Positions 55,679 to 63,214 of a DNA stretch of 64,000 nucleotides are shown piece after piece; position 1 is the stretch's first letter; each line of letters begins with the position of its first letter. The notes under the pieces are model-generated. The model was not told the DNA's origin, made no database searches, and saw nothing but the letters and a program-made list of their open reading frames with translations. Both the position numbers and the translations under genes were made by a program. This DNA comes from Zoogloea sp041914405 (GTDB lineage: Bacteria; Pseudomonadota; Gammaproteobacteria; Burkholderiales; Rhodocyclaceae): assembly GCF_041914405.1 (NCBI RefSeq), contig NZ_JAYSDK010000001.1:62001-126000 (forward strand), in the 5' to 3' direction.

Positions 55679-56110
55679 TCAGGCGGGGGCGAAGGCGTAG
55701 GTGTAGACCGGCTCCTCACCGGGCACCTGGCGGTAGGCCTGCAGGGTCAGGATCATCGGCATGCCGATGGCCAGCAGCGCCGGGTCAGCGACGGTCAGGC
55801 GGCTTTCCACCTTCACGCCGGACGGCATCTCCACGTAGCCGACGCCGTAGGGCTTGAAATCCGCCTCGGACTCACCGCCGTTGTAGGGCGCCTTGGGCTG
55901 GAAACCCTGGATCGTCCATGACCACAGCTTTCCTTCACTGCCCACGCGGTAGGACTCCATGTCGGTGGTACAGCAGCGCGTGCAGCCATGGCTGGCCGGG
56001 AAGTACACCTCGCCGCAGGCGCGACAGCGGCTGCCCAGCAAGGCCGGGCGCCCGCCGGCCAGGTCGAGCAGCTCGGGACAGGCAAGTTTCTTGGGGGTAT
56101 CCAGCTTCAT
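55679..56110 (-). CDS. DUF35 (Zn-ribbon and OB-fold) protein
   Basis: A 143 aa acyl-CoA-associated protein. The N-terminal zinc ribbon has the cysteines of CRACGEVYFP and GCTRCC. The OB fold follows, with LWSWTIQGFQPKAP and VGYVEMPSGVKVESRL. Such proteins form complexes with thiolase-like aldolases or hydratases and bind the CoA substrate. The first gene of a minus-strand operon; operator C lies 25 nt before the ATG. Confidence 0.93.
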   Translation of the reverse strand: MKLDTPKKLACPELLDLAGGRPALLGSRCRACGEVYFPASHGCTRCCTTDMESYRVGSEGKLWSWTIQGFQPKAPYNGGESEADFKPYGVGYVEMPSGVKVESRLTVADPALLAIGMPMILTLQAYRQVPGEEPVYTYAFAPA

Positions 56111-56134
56111 CGGACCGGCCTCGTGTTGGTATAA

Positions 56135-56154
56135 AACAATCAATTCTGTTTGTT
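56135..56154. promoter_or_regulatory. operator C of the shared inverted repeat (DUF35-thiolase-Rieske operon)
   Basis: AACAATCAATTCTGTTTGTT: half-sites AACAATC and GTTTGTT with 6 nt between, in a local A+T-rich stretch just before the DUF35 start. In this position a bound repressor would block promoter or start region. Confidence 0.8.
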
Positions 56155-56218
56155 ATAGTACAGGAAAGAAATTGATGGGGACAACAGGGAAATGGATTTC
56201 TTTGGTGCGGACGATCCC

Positions 56219-56288
56219 CGTGGGGGCGAATTCATTCGTCCTCAGTCGGTTGAAGGGAGTCCGCGGGCGAATGAATTCGCCCCTACGG
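56219..56288. repeat. inverted pair of palindromic elements (site 8)
   Basis: Two facing copies with a linker containing GTCGGTTGAAGGGAGTCC, which resembles the linker at site 2. The left arm has one T-for-C change (TTCGTCC). It lies between operator C and the tetR terminator. Confidence 0.92.
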
Positions 56289-56312
56289 GTTCAGCTGCCT
56301 GCGCCAGACGGC

Positions 56313-56338
56313 ACAAAGGGGCCGCGCGGCCCCTTTGT
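56313..56338. terminator. terminator hairpin after the tetR gene
   Basis: A perfect inverted repeat with arms ACAAAGGGGCCGC and GCGGCCCCTTTGT, 23 nt past the tetR stop. Its A and T runs are within the stem ends, with no long T tail outside. It probably ends the E1-tetR transcript. Confidence 0.7.
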
Positions 56339-56361
56339 CTTTCTACTGGAAACAGACTTCC

Positions 56362-57192
56362 TCAGTCCGCCACAACCTTCTTCGCCGCACGCCGCGCCTT
56401 GGGCGCCGGCGCGGCGGCAGGCTCGGGTTCCGCAGCCGGCATCGGCGGGATCTTGGTGCCGTGCACGGCCTCGTAGGCTTTCTCGAACTCCATCATCGCC
56501 ACCGAGGCGAGCAGCTTGTGCAGGCGGTGCAGACGATCGCCCTGCATGTAGGGGGTCGGATTGACGGCGACGCCCTTCAATGAATGGAAGAACAAGTCGC
56601 GCAGCACTTCGCCGGTCTGCGGGTAGTCAGCCCAGAACGGGAACCGCTTCAGCATGCTGGCGTTCTTCTTGTCGTCGAGCGCCTTCTCGAGGGGCTGCAT
56701 GACCCGGGCGAGGTCCTTGTCGGTACGGGCGCCGCGCTGAAGTTCCTGCAAGGCGATGAAGGACGGCCGCGCGTAGTAGTACTTCTGCAGCATCTCGAGG
56801 GTATCGAGCATGCTCTCGTAGGTGGCCAGGTCACCTTCCGGCAGGCGGATGCGCCGGCAGGCGTCCTCGTATTCAGCGGCGCGCAGGTCGGTGATGTACT
56901 CAGCGGCGGCCTCGAAGACGTCGGCGCGGGACTTGAAGTGGTGGGTCATCGCGCCCCGGGAGACGCCGGCCTTCTGGGCGATCTTCTCGGTGGTGGTCTG
57001 GGTGTAGCCGAGCTCGACGAGGCACTGCAGCGTGGCCTCGAGGATCTGGTTGCGGGTGGCCTGGCTCTTCTCGGCCTGCCACGTACCGCCGCTGGCCTTG
57101 GAGCGGGCGGCGTCGCGCTTGGGGCGGACGATCTTGCGTACCGGCGGAGCCTCGGGGCTCAGCAAAGATTCCGGTTTGTTTTCTTCAGTCAT
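56362..57192 (-). CDS. TetR-family transcription regulator, candidate master regulator of the island
   Basis: A 276 aa TetR protein. The helix-turn-helix is at about 65-90 (TTTEKIAQKAGVSRGAMTHHFKSR), after an unusual basic N-terminal extension of about 45 residues with RPKRDAARSK. The ligand domain (about 95-245) has no clear signature. A C-terminal tail (about 248-276) is rich in Pro, Ala and Lys (AAAPAPKARRAAKKV), like histone H1-type tails. It lies at the end of the E1-E2-SDR run, 170 nt after the SDR, and next to operator C. Likely to bind the AACNAAC-N6-GTTTGTT sites, by inference. Confidence 0.92.
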   Translation of the reverse strand: MTEENKPESLLSPEAPPVRKIVRPKRDAARSKASGGTWQAEKSQATRNQILEATLQCLVELGYTQTTTEKIAQKAGVSRGAMTHHFKSRADVFEAAAEYITDLRAAEYEDACRRIRLPEGDLATYESMLDTLEMLQKYYYARPSFIALQELQRGARTDKDLARVMQPLEKALDDKKNASMLKRFPFWADYPQTGEVLRDLFFHSLKGVAVNPTPYMQGDRLHRLHKLLASVAMMEFEKAYEAVHGTKIPPMPAAEPEPAAAPAPKARRAAKKVVAD

Positions 57193-57362
57193 GTAGGTAT
57201 CCCCCAGATCCGGGCAGTGGCCGCCGGTCCGGCGTAGTCGTGAAGCGCCAGGGCACGCCGAGGCAAAGTGAAGCGCCCTTTTGCTCTCTGCTGCGCCCCC
57301 GGCGGACGCCGGGGGAAAACGCGTGTTATGTATTTATTTCAGCAGGTTTTCCGGCGAGGATT

Positions 57363-58160
57363 CTACGACAAGCGAACCGAGTGTCCATAGTCGACGGTCA
57401 AGACACTGCCGTTCATGTACGACGACGCTTCGCTGGCCAAGAGCAGCAGCGGACCGTCGAGTTCCTCCAGGCGCCCAAGGCGTTTGGCGGGCAGGTGGGC
57501 AATCTCCTTCTTGCCGGCCTCCGATTCGTAGAACGGGTTGGTCATCTCGCTCGGGAAGTAGCCCGGCGCGATCGCATTGACGCGGATGCCGTGAGGCAGC
57601 AGGTCCAGCGCCATGTAGCGCGTCATGTGGATCAGCGCGCCCTTGGTCGTACCGTAGTTGATGAAGTTGGGATACGCCAGGTGGCCGAGAATGGAGGCGA
57701 TGTTGATGATCGAGCCGCCCTGCTCAGCGGCGATCAGGCGCTGCGCCACGGCCTGGGTCACGAAGAACGGGCCCGACAGATTCACGTCGAGCACCGAGTT
57801 CCACTGCGCCTCGCTCATCTGATGGAACACCGTCGGATCGGTGGCGCCGGCGTTGTTGACCAGGATGTGCGCCGGGTTGCCGAAGCGCTGCTCGATGGCG
57901 TCCAGCGCGGCGCCGATGGTGGCCTGGTCGCCGACGTCCATGCGGCAGGCCATGGCCTGGCCGCCGGCGTCACGGATCGCCGCGGCGACCGCCTCGACGC
58001 GCTCGACGCGGCGCGCGACGCAGGCCACCTTGGCGCCGGCCGCCGCCAGCACGTGGGCCATGCGTTCACCCAGGCCGGAACCGGCCCCGGTCACCAGGGC
58101 GACCCGACCTTCCAGGGAAAAACGTTGCAGGAGCGTTCCTGCCTCAATGTGGGTCGTCAT
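57363..58160 (-). CDS. short-chain dehydrogenase/reductase
   Basis: A 265 aa classical SDR with VTGAGSGLGERMAHVLA, LVNNAGATD, the Ser in NIASILGHLAY and NYGTTKGALIHMTRYM with Tyr and Lys. VARRVER after beta-2 suggests NADP preference. It follows the E2 gene by 21 nt, so it belongs to the 2-oxoacid dehydrogenase operon and may produce the keto substrate of that complex. Confidence 0.92.
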   Translation of the reverse strand: MTTHIEAGTLLQRFSLEGRVALVTGAGSGLGERMAHVLAAAGAKVACVARRVERVEAVAAAIRDAGGQAMACRMDVGDQATIGAALDAIEQRFGNPAHILVNNAGATDPTVFHQMSEAQWNSVLDVNLSGPFFVTQAVAQRLIAAEQGGSIINIASILGHLAYPNFINYGTTKGALIHMTRYMALDLLPHGIRVNAIAPGYFPSEMTNPFYESEAGKKEIAHLPAKRLGRLEELDGPLLLLASEASSYMNGSVLTVDYGHSVRLS

Positions 58161-58181
58161 CTTGTTGTCCTTATCGTGGTT

Positions 58182-58949
58182 TCAGGCCAGCGCCGCCGGA
58201 TCGGCCAGCGCGTCGGCGATACAGCGGGTGAAGCGAGCCGCGTCGGCACCGTTGATCACCCGGTGGTCGTAACTCAGGGACAAGGGCAGCACCGGCACGC
58301 CGACCACTTGCCCCTCCACCAACTTGAGCCGCTCGGCCGTACGGGTGACGCCGAGGATGGCGACTTCCGGCGCATTGATGATCGGCGTAAAGCCGGTGCC
58401 ACCGAGGTTGCCGAGGGAGCTGATGGTGAAGCAGCCGCCGGACATCTCGGTGATCGGCAGGCCCTTGCCGCGAGCCCGCTCAGCCTTTTCGGCCAGCTCG
58501 GCAGCGATCTCCGGGATGCTCTTCTTGTCGCAATCTCGGATGACCGGCACAACGAGGCCGTTGGGCGTTTCCACGGCGATGCCGATGTGGAAGTAGCGCT
58601 TCATCACCAGGCCGTCACCGTTCGGCGTCAGCGAAGCGTTGAAGCGCGGGAAGGCCTGCAGCGCCTTCACCGCCGCCTTGACCAGGAAGGCCACCTGGGT
58701 AACCTTCACGCCGGACTCGGCGCTGATCGCCTTGCGCGCCGCGTCCAGCCCGGGCAGTTCGGCCTCGTCCTGGTGGAACACGTGGGGGATCTGCGCCCAG
58801 TTGCGGGCCAGGAAGGACGCCACCAGCTTCTGGTGGCGCGGCAGCGGCACCGTCTCCACCTCGCCGAACAGGCCGAAGTCCATCACCGGCATCGGCGGCA
58901 GGCTGGCCGGCCAGGCCGGCACGGCGGGCGCTTCGGGCTTTGCGCTCAT
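58182..58949 (-). CDS. 2-oxoacid dehydrogenase E2, catalytic acyltransferase domain only
   Basis: A 255 aa protein with the E2 catalytic domain: IPHVFHQDEAELPGLDAAR at the start, KRYFHIGIAVETPNGLVVPVIRD in the middle and the active-site LSYDHRVINGADAARF with His and Asp. It lacks lipoyl and E1/E3-binding domains. The lipoyl domain is encoded by the gene just upstream, and their stop and start codons overlap (TGATG). ATG 58949 is used; the longer frame is within the lipoyl gene. Confidence 0.93.
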   Translation of the reverse strand: MSAKPEAPAVPAWPASLPPMPVMDFGLFGEVETVPLPRHQKLVASFLARNWAQIPHVFHQDEAELPGLDAARKAISAESGVKVTQVAFLVKAAVKALQAFPRFNASLTPNGDGLVMKRYFHIGIAVETPNGLVVPVIRDCDKKSIPEIAAELAEKAERARGKGLPITEMSGGCFTISSLGNLGGTGFTPIINAPEVAILGVTRTAERLKLVEGQVVGVPVLPLSLSYDHRVINGADAARFTRCIADALADPAALA

Positions 58950-59179
58950 CACACGAGCTCGCCGATGACGGTGCCGACCTCGTAGGTTTCGCCGGCTTCC
59001 TTGATGATCTTCAGGGTGCCGTCGGCCGGGGCCTCGACTTCCTGCACGGACTTCTCGCTCTCCATCGTGTACAGCAGCTGGCCTTTCTCTACGGCGCCGC
59101 CGTCCGGCACCATCCATTCGGTCAGGATGGCTTCATTGACGGAAAAGCCGAGCTTGGGGAGGATGATTTCGGTTGCCAT
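58949..59179 (-). CDS. stand-alone lipoyl-domain protein
   Basis: A 76 aa biotinyl/lipoyl carrier domain. The lipoylated residue is Lys43 in TMESEKSVQEVEAP, with the usual beta-turn, and DGTLKIIKEAGETYEVGTVI closes the fold. It should carry the acyl group between E1 and the separate E2 catalytic domain, as a split E2. It lies 31 nt after the E1 beta gene. Confidence 0.93.
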   Translation of the reverse strand: MATEIILPKLGFSVNEAILTEWMVPDGGAVEKGQLLYTMESEKSVQEVEAPADGTLKIIKEAGETYEVGTVIGELV

Positions 59180-59210
59180 GGTGTTGTCCTTGTCGGGGTT
59201 GGGGGTTGGC

Positions 59211-60203
59211 TTACTTCAGGGTTTCGCGAATGGCCGCCAGGATGCGTTCGCGGGTCGGCACGAAGGCGGCTTCGAGGGGCTTGGAGAAAGGCACCGGCGA
59301 GCGCGCCGCGCCGACCCGCGCCACCGGAGCCTTGAGCTGGCCGAAGAGTTCCTTGTGCAGGCGCGCGGAGATCTCGGCGCCGACGCCGAAGTCCACCTGG
59401 GCTTCGTGGGCCACCACCACGCGGCCGGTCTTGCGGGCCGAGGCGAGGATGGTGTCCATGTCCAGCGGGGAGATGGTGCGCAGGTCGATGACATCGGCGG
59501 CGATACCTTCCTTGGCCAGTTCCTTGGCCACGCCGATCACGTCGTGGAGGGTCTTGCTGTAGCTGATCAGCGTGATGTCGCTGCCTTCCTGCACGATCCT
59601 GGCCTTGCCGATCGGCACCCGCACGCCGGGCTCCGGCGCTTCGCCGGGGACGAAGTACAGCGGCAGGTTCTCGATGAAGATGCACGGGTCGTCGTCGAAG
59701 ATGCACGACAGCATCAGGCCGTAGGCGTCCGCCGGGGTTGCCGGGGCGACGACCTTCAGGCCGGCGGTGTGGGCGAACCAGGCTTCCAGGTAGTCGGCGT
59801 GCTGGCCACCGGTGCCGAAGCCGGCGCCGGTGGTGGTGCGGATCACCAGCGGCACGTGGGTCTGGCCGCCCGTCATGAAGCGCAGCTTGGCGGCGTGGTT
59901 GACGATCTGATCCATCGCCACCGTGGTGAAGTTCATCAGCATGATTTCGGCCACCGGACGCAGGCCGGCCAGCGCGCCGCCGACCGCCGCGCCGACGATG
60001 GCCTGCTCGGCGATCGGCGTCGATTTGACGCGGCCGGTGCCGAACTTGGTGGACAGGCCGGCGGTGCACTTGAACACCCCGCCGCCTTCCCGGTCGGCGA
60101 TGTCCTCGCCGAGGACCACCACCGATTCGTCGAGGGCCATGGCGTCATGGAGGGCCAGGTTGATGGCCTGGGCGGAATTCATCTTCTTGGCTGCGGTGCT
60201 CAT
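59211..60203 (-). CDS. 2-oxoacid dehydrogenase E1 beta subunit
   Basis: A 330 aa transketolase-type subunit of the acetoin/pyruvate/branched-chain dehydrogenase class. It has VVVLGEDIADREGG, STPIAEQAIVGAAVGGALAGLRPVAE and GFGTGGQHADYLEAWFAHTAG, and the C-terminal domain begins at VIDLRTISPLD. With E1 alpha it decarboxylates a 2-oxoacid (or acetoin-like ketol). ATG 60203 overlaps the E1 alpha stop by 4 nt. No E3 gene is in the window. Confidence 0.94.
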   Translation of the reverse strand: MSTAAKKMNSAQAINLALHDAMALDESVVVLGEDIADREGGGVFKCTAGLSTKFGTGRVKSTPIAEQAIVGAAVGGALAGLRPVAEIMLMNFTTVAMDQIVNHAAKLRFMTGGQTHVPLVIRTTTGAGFGTGGQHADYLEAWFAHTAGLKVVAPATPADAYGLMLSCIFDDDPCIFIENLPLYFVPGEAPEPGVRVPIGKARIVQEGSDITLISYSKTLHDVIGVAKELAKEGIAADVIDLRTISPLDMDTILASARKTGRVVVAHEAQVDFGVGAEISARLHKELFGQLKAPVARVGAARSPVPFSKPLEAAFVPTRERILAAIRETLK

Positions 60204-61186
60204 GCTTGGGCTCCCTCGGCAACGACATCCTTGGCGAGTTCGGACACATCGGGATAAGGGCTGGCGAGGGCGTACTCGACGGCCTCTTCGAAGGCGGCGG
60301 CGTTGGTGGCCTCGATGTCGGACAGCTGGCCGTCGCTGGCGTGGCCCTGGGCGATCAGCCAGGCACGGAAGCGCGGCAGCGGATCGGCGGCGATGGCGGC
60401 AGCCATCTCGTCCTTGGCGATGTAGTGGCTGTCGTCGCCCATCAGGTGGCCGCGGAAGCGGAAGGTGTTGGCTTCCAGCAGGGTCGGGCCTTCGCCGGCG
60501 CGGGCACGGGCGACCGCTGCGCTGGCGGCCTGCCACATGGCGACGGCGTCGTTGCCGTCCACCTCGACGCCCGGAATGCCGTAGCCGATGGCCCGGTCGG
60601 CGATGGTCGCCGCGCCGGTACCGTATTCGTACTTGGTGTGCTCGGCGTAGCCGTTGTTCTGGCACACGAAGAGCACCGGCAGCTTCCATACTGCGGCCAG
60701 ATTGAGGGCTTCGTGGAAGGCGCCGATGTTGGACGCGCCGTCGCCGAAGTTGACCACCGTGACCTGGTCGGTGCCCTTGAGTTGCGACGCCCAGGCCAGG
60801 CCGTTGGCGATCGGCAGGCCGGCACCGACGATGCCGGTGGTCACCGGCAGGCCGGACGCGACGTGGGTCACGTGCATCGGCCCGCCCTTGCCCTTGCAGG
60901 TGCCGGTGGCGCGGCCGAGCAGTTCGGCCACGAAGGGCTTCAGCGGAATGCCCTTGGCGAGCTGGTCGTGGATGCCGCGATAGGTGGTCACCACGTAGTC
61001 GCTGGCCTTGAGGTTCACCGAGATCGCCGCCGGGATCAGCTCCTGGCCCCGCGGCGAGTAGTACGGCGAGGCGATCTGGCCGGCCTTGATCAGCTCGATG
61101 AAGCGGTCGTCCGCACGCTTGATCAGCGTCGCGATGCGGTAAATGTCCAGCAGGACCGCCTTGCTGGGTTGCTGCGTTTCACTCAT
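60200..61186 (-). CDS. 2-oxoacid dehydrogenase E1 alpha subunit
   Basis: A 328 aa thiamine-diphosphate enzyme subunit. TPP-binding motif is NFGDGASNIGAFHEALNLAA...FVCQNNGYAE. RGIHDQLAKG and GKGGPMHVTHVASG are typical of the acetoin/pyruvate dehydrogenase E1 alpha group. The substrate cannot be read, but linkage with Rieske and beta-oxidation genes suggests a pathway-derived ketoacid or diketone. It is the first gene of its operon, with operator D about 70 nt before the start. Confidence 0.94.
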   Translation of the reverse strand: MSETQQPSKAVLLDIYRIATLIKRADDRFIELIKAGQIASPYYSPRGQELIPAAISVNLKASDYVVTTYRGIHDQLAKGIPLKPFVAELLGRATGTCKGKGGPMHVTHVASGLPVTTGIVGAGLPIANGLAWASQLKGTDQVTVVNFGDGASNIGAFHEALNLAAVWKLPVLFVCQNNGYAEHTKYEYGTGAATIADRAIGYGIPGVEVDGNDAVAMWQAASAAVARARAGEGPTLLEANTFRFRGHLMGDDSHYIAKDEMAAAIAADPLPRFRAWLIAQGHASDGQLSDIEATNAAAFEEAVEYALASPYPDVSELAKDVVAEGAQA

Positions 61187-61256
61187 GCCCTACCTCTCGA
61201 TTGGGTTGGTAACGGGGGGCCGTGGAACCGGCGGCTCATCCGGCAAACGGAAAAGA

Positions 61257-61276
61257 AACCAACAATCCCGTTTGTT
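61257..61276. promoter_or_regulatory. operator D of the shared inverted repeat (E1 alpha operon)
   Basis: AACCAACAATCCCGTTTGTT: half-sites AACCAAC and GTTTGTT with 6 nt between. It lies in the 395-nt gap between E1 alpha and the second Rieske gene. The gap also has two palindromic elements, a hexamer repeat and no gene. Confidence 0.78.
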
Positions 61277-61382
61277 TTTTTGCAGTATATCGGCAGTGAT
61301 CAGGGGGCACAAGGGGATCCGAAAGAGGTTTTTCGGTGCGGCCATCGATCCCTGTCACGGGCGGATTTCCAGCGTTGCACGC

Positions 61383-61409
61383 CGGCGGGCGAATGAATTC
61401 GCCCCCACA
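61383..61409. repeat. palindromic element (site 9)
   Basis: Copy with CGGCGGGCGAATGAATTCGC then CCCCACA, in reverse orientation to site 10. It lies on the left side of a GC-rich hexamer repeat. Confidence 0.92.
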
Positions 61410-61460
61410 GGGGAAGGCCCGGCCCCCATCGCACCGCACCAGAAAGCCCAGTCCCAGCAC

Positions 61461-61500
61461 CGGCTTCGGCTTCGGCTTCGGCTTCGGCTTCGGCTTCGGC
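61461..61500. repeat. tandem hexamer repeat (CGGCTT)n
   Basis: Six full copies of CGGCTT followed by CGGC (40 nt), between palindromic elements 9 and 10. Tandem arrays of this kind can vary in copy number by slippage. It is not inside a gene that I can support. Confidence 0.95.
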
Positions 61501-61522
61501 TCCAGGCTCGCGCTCCGGCACC

Positions 61523-61547
61523 TGTAGGGGCGAATTCATTCGCCCGC
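61523..61547. repeat. palindromic element (site 10)
   Basis: Copy with TGTAGGGGCGAATTCATTCG followed by CCCGC, 35 nt before the stop codon of the second Rieske gene. It faces site 9 across the hexamer repeat. Confidence 0.92.
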
Positions 61548-61581
61548 CCCTGCCATCCCCCAACTCATACCCGACGCCCGC

Positions 61582-62970
61582 TCACCCCTCCAGATACGTA
61601 TCCAGCGTCCGGTGGTGCGCGCGGATGCGCAGTTCCTGGTAGCTGGCCAGCGTCACCACGCCGGTCAGCGAGGACTTCAGGCCGCGGGTCATGTGCGGCA
61701 GGTTGCGCATATCCTGGTCGAGCACCGGGCCCAGCGCGCCGAGTTCCGGCGCCGCGCTGAAGGGCTCGTCGTCCTTCAGCCAATGCACCGCGGGCGCCGC
61801 CTGCTTGGCCTCACCGGCCTTGTGGCGGCCGAGGACCATCACGTCGTAGATGCAGCTCTCCGGGTTGTTGCCGTCCGGCATGGCCCGGTAGACGATGTTG
61901 CCGAAGTAGCCGGCCCAGATCTGGAAGTGCGGGAACACCGAATACAGGATCGCGTCCTGCAGTTCGGCCAGCGTGACGTGGGACAGGTCGCGGCCGGTGG
62001 CCTCGGCGTAGGCGGCGCGGTTCATTTCGCCGACGTACTGGCGCGCCGTCATGCCGTCCGGCAGGCGGTGGGCATCGCCATTGGCGTCCGCCATGCGGCC
62101 CGACGCGGCGATGCAGTCGCGCATCACTTCGGCCTGGCTGACCCCCTCCAGGTTGGGGCTGGCGATGGACATCGGCGTGATGCAGCGGGCGATGTTGGGG
62201 CCGAACACGTCGTACTGGCTGTCCACGTCGTCGGTGAAGGTCATGATGTGCGGGTGGGTGGCGCGCACGTGAAAGGATTCGAAGAAGGCTTCCTGGGCCA
62301 GCTTCCAGTTACAGGGGATGCGCTTGCGCACGTGCAACAGCGTGGTGGCGTGCTCCAGGTCGTAGTCGGCACAGTGATCCGGTACCACGCCCAGCCAGTC
62401 GGCGAGCGGCGCGGCGTTCTGGTCGAAGTTGATGAAGATGAAGCCGGCCCAGCTCTCCACGCGGACCTGCGGCAGGTCCTGGCGCGCCTCCCCGAGATGC
62501 TTGAAATCCCAGGCACACGGCAGGCTCTTCATACGCCCGGCGAGGTCCCAGGTGAAGCCGTGGAAGGGGCAGCGCAGACTCTTCACATGGCCACCTTCGG
62601 TGCGCAGTGCGATGCCCCGATGCAGGCAGGAATTGGCGAAGGCGCGCACCTGGCCGTCCTTGCCGCGCATGACGATCAGCGAGCGCTCACCGATGTCGTG
62701 CACCACGTGGTCGCCCGGATTGGGGATCGCCTCGTCGCGGGCCACGAACTGCCACACCCGCGGCCACATCTTCTCCATCTCCTGGCGGTGGAAGTCCGGC
62801 GAGAAGTAGCGTTCGACCGCCAGGTCCGCGTCGCCGAACCCGGGCGCCGGGGCCGGGCGCAGGAAATCGGGCACCGGCACCGTCTCCTCGGCAAGCAGAC
62901 GCTGGAAGGTAGCCGGATCGCCAAGGTTGTCGGGCGGCAGATAGGTATGCGGCAGTGCGGGTGCATTCAT
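61582..62970 (-). CDS. Rieske non-heme iron oxygenase alpha subunit (second copy)
   Basis: A 462 aa oxygenase alpha subunit, closely similar over its length to the copy at 53066-54463. Rieske ligands are C115 and H117 (CLHRG) and C134 and H137 (CPFHG). The iron ligands are H234 and H239 in ESFHVRATH. It has no reductase or beta-subunit gene beside it and probably shares the reductase encoded at 47104. It stands alone under operator E. The two copies may act on successive or alternative intermediates. Confidence 0.95.
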   Translation of the reverse strand: MNAPALPHTYLPPDNLGDPATFQRLLAEETVPVPDFLRPAPAPGFGDADLAVERYFSPDFHRQEMEKMWPRVWQFVARDEAIPNPGDHVVHDIGERSLIVMRGKDGQVRAFANSCLHRGIALRTEGGHVKSLRCPFHGFTWDLAGRMKSLPCAWDFKHLGEARQDLPQVRVESWAGFIFINFDQNAAPLADWLGVVPDHCADYDLEHATTLLHVRKRIPCNWKLAQEAFFESFHVRATHPHIMTFTDDVDSQYDVFGPNIARCITPMSIASPNLEGVSQAEVMRDCIAASGRMADANGDAHRLPDGMTARQYVGEMNRAAYAEATGRDLSHVTLAELQDAILYSVFPHFQIWAGYFGNIVYRAMPDGNNPESCIYDVMVLGRHKAGEAKQAAPAVHWLKDDEPFSAAPELGALGPVLDQDMRNLPHMTRGLKSSLTGVVTLASYQELRIRAHHRTLDTYLEG

Positions 62971-63107
62971 TGTCAGTCTCCTCCTGAGCCTGGCGGCAGC
63001 GGGCCACCGGCGGGTTTATTGGCTGGATCGCCACCCGGCCGGGGCCGGCAGCGGCGATGGAGGGATTCTGCCGGGCCCCGAAAACCCCACCTTGATTACG
63101 GTCAACA

Positions 63108-63127
63108 AACGAACATATTTGTTTGTT
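63108..63127. promoter_or_regulatory. operator E of the shared inverted repeat (second Rieske gene)
   Basis: AACGAACATATTTGTTTGTT: half-sites AACGAAC and GTTTGTT with 6 nt between, in an A+T-rich stretch, about 138 nt before the Rieske start and 88 nt before the TPR gene. It could control either or both of these divergent genes. Confidence 0.8.
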
Positions 63128-63214
63128 TTGTTAAATGGCGCACCAGCTTGGCAGCGCGGCCACCACTTTCTATGCTGTGTGCTCCGATCATTGTTTCCGC
63201 ACCAGACCCGGCCC

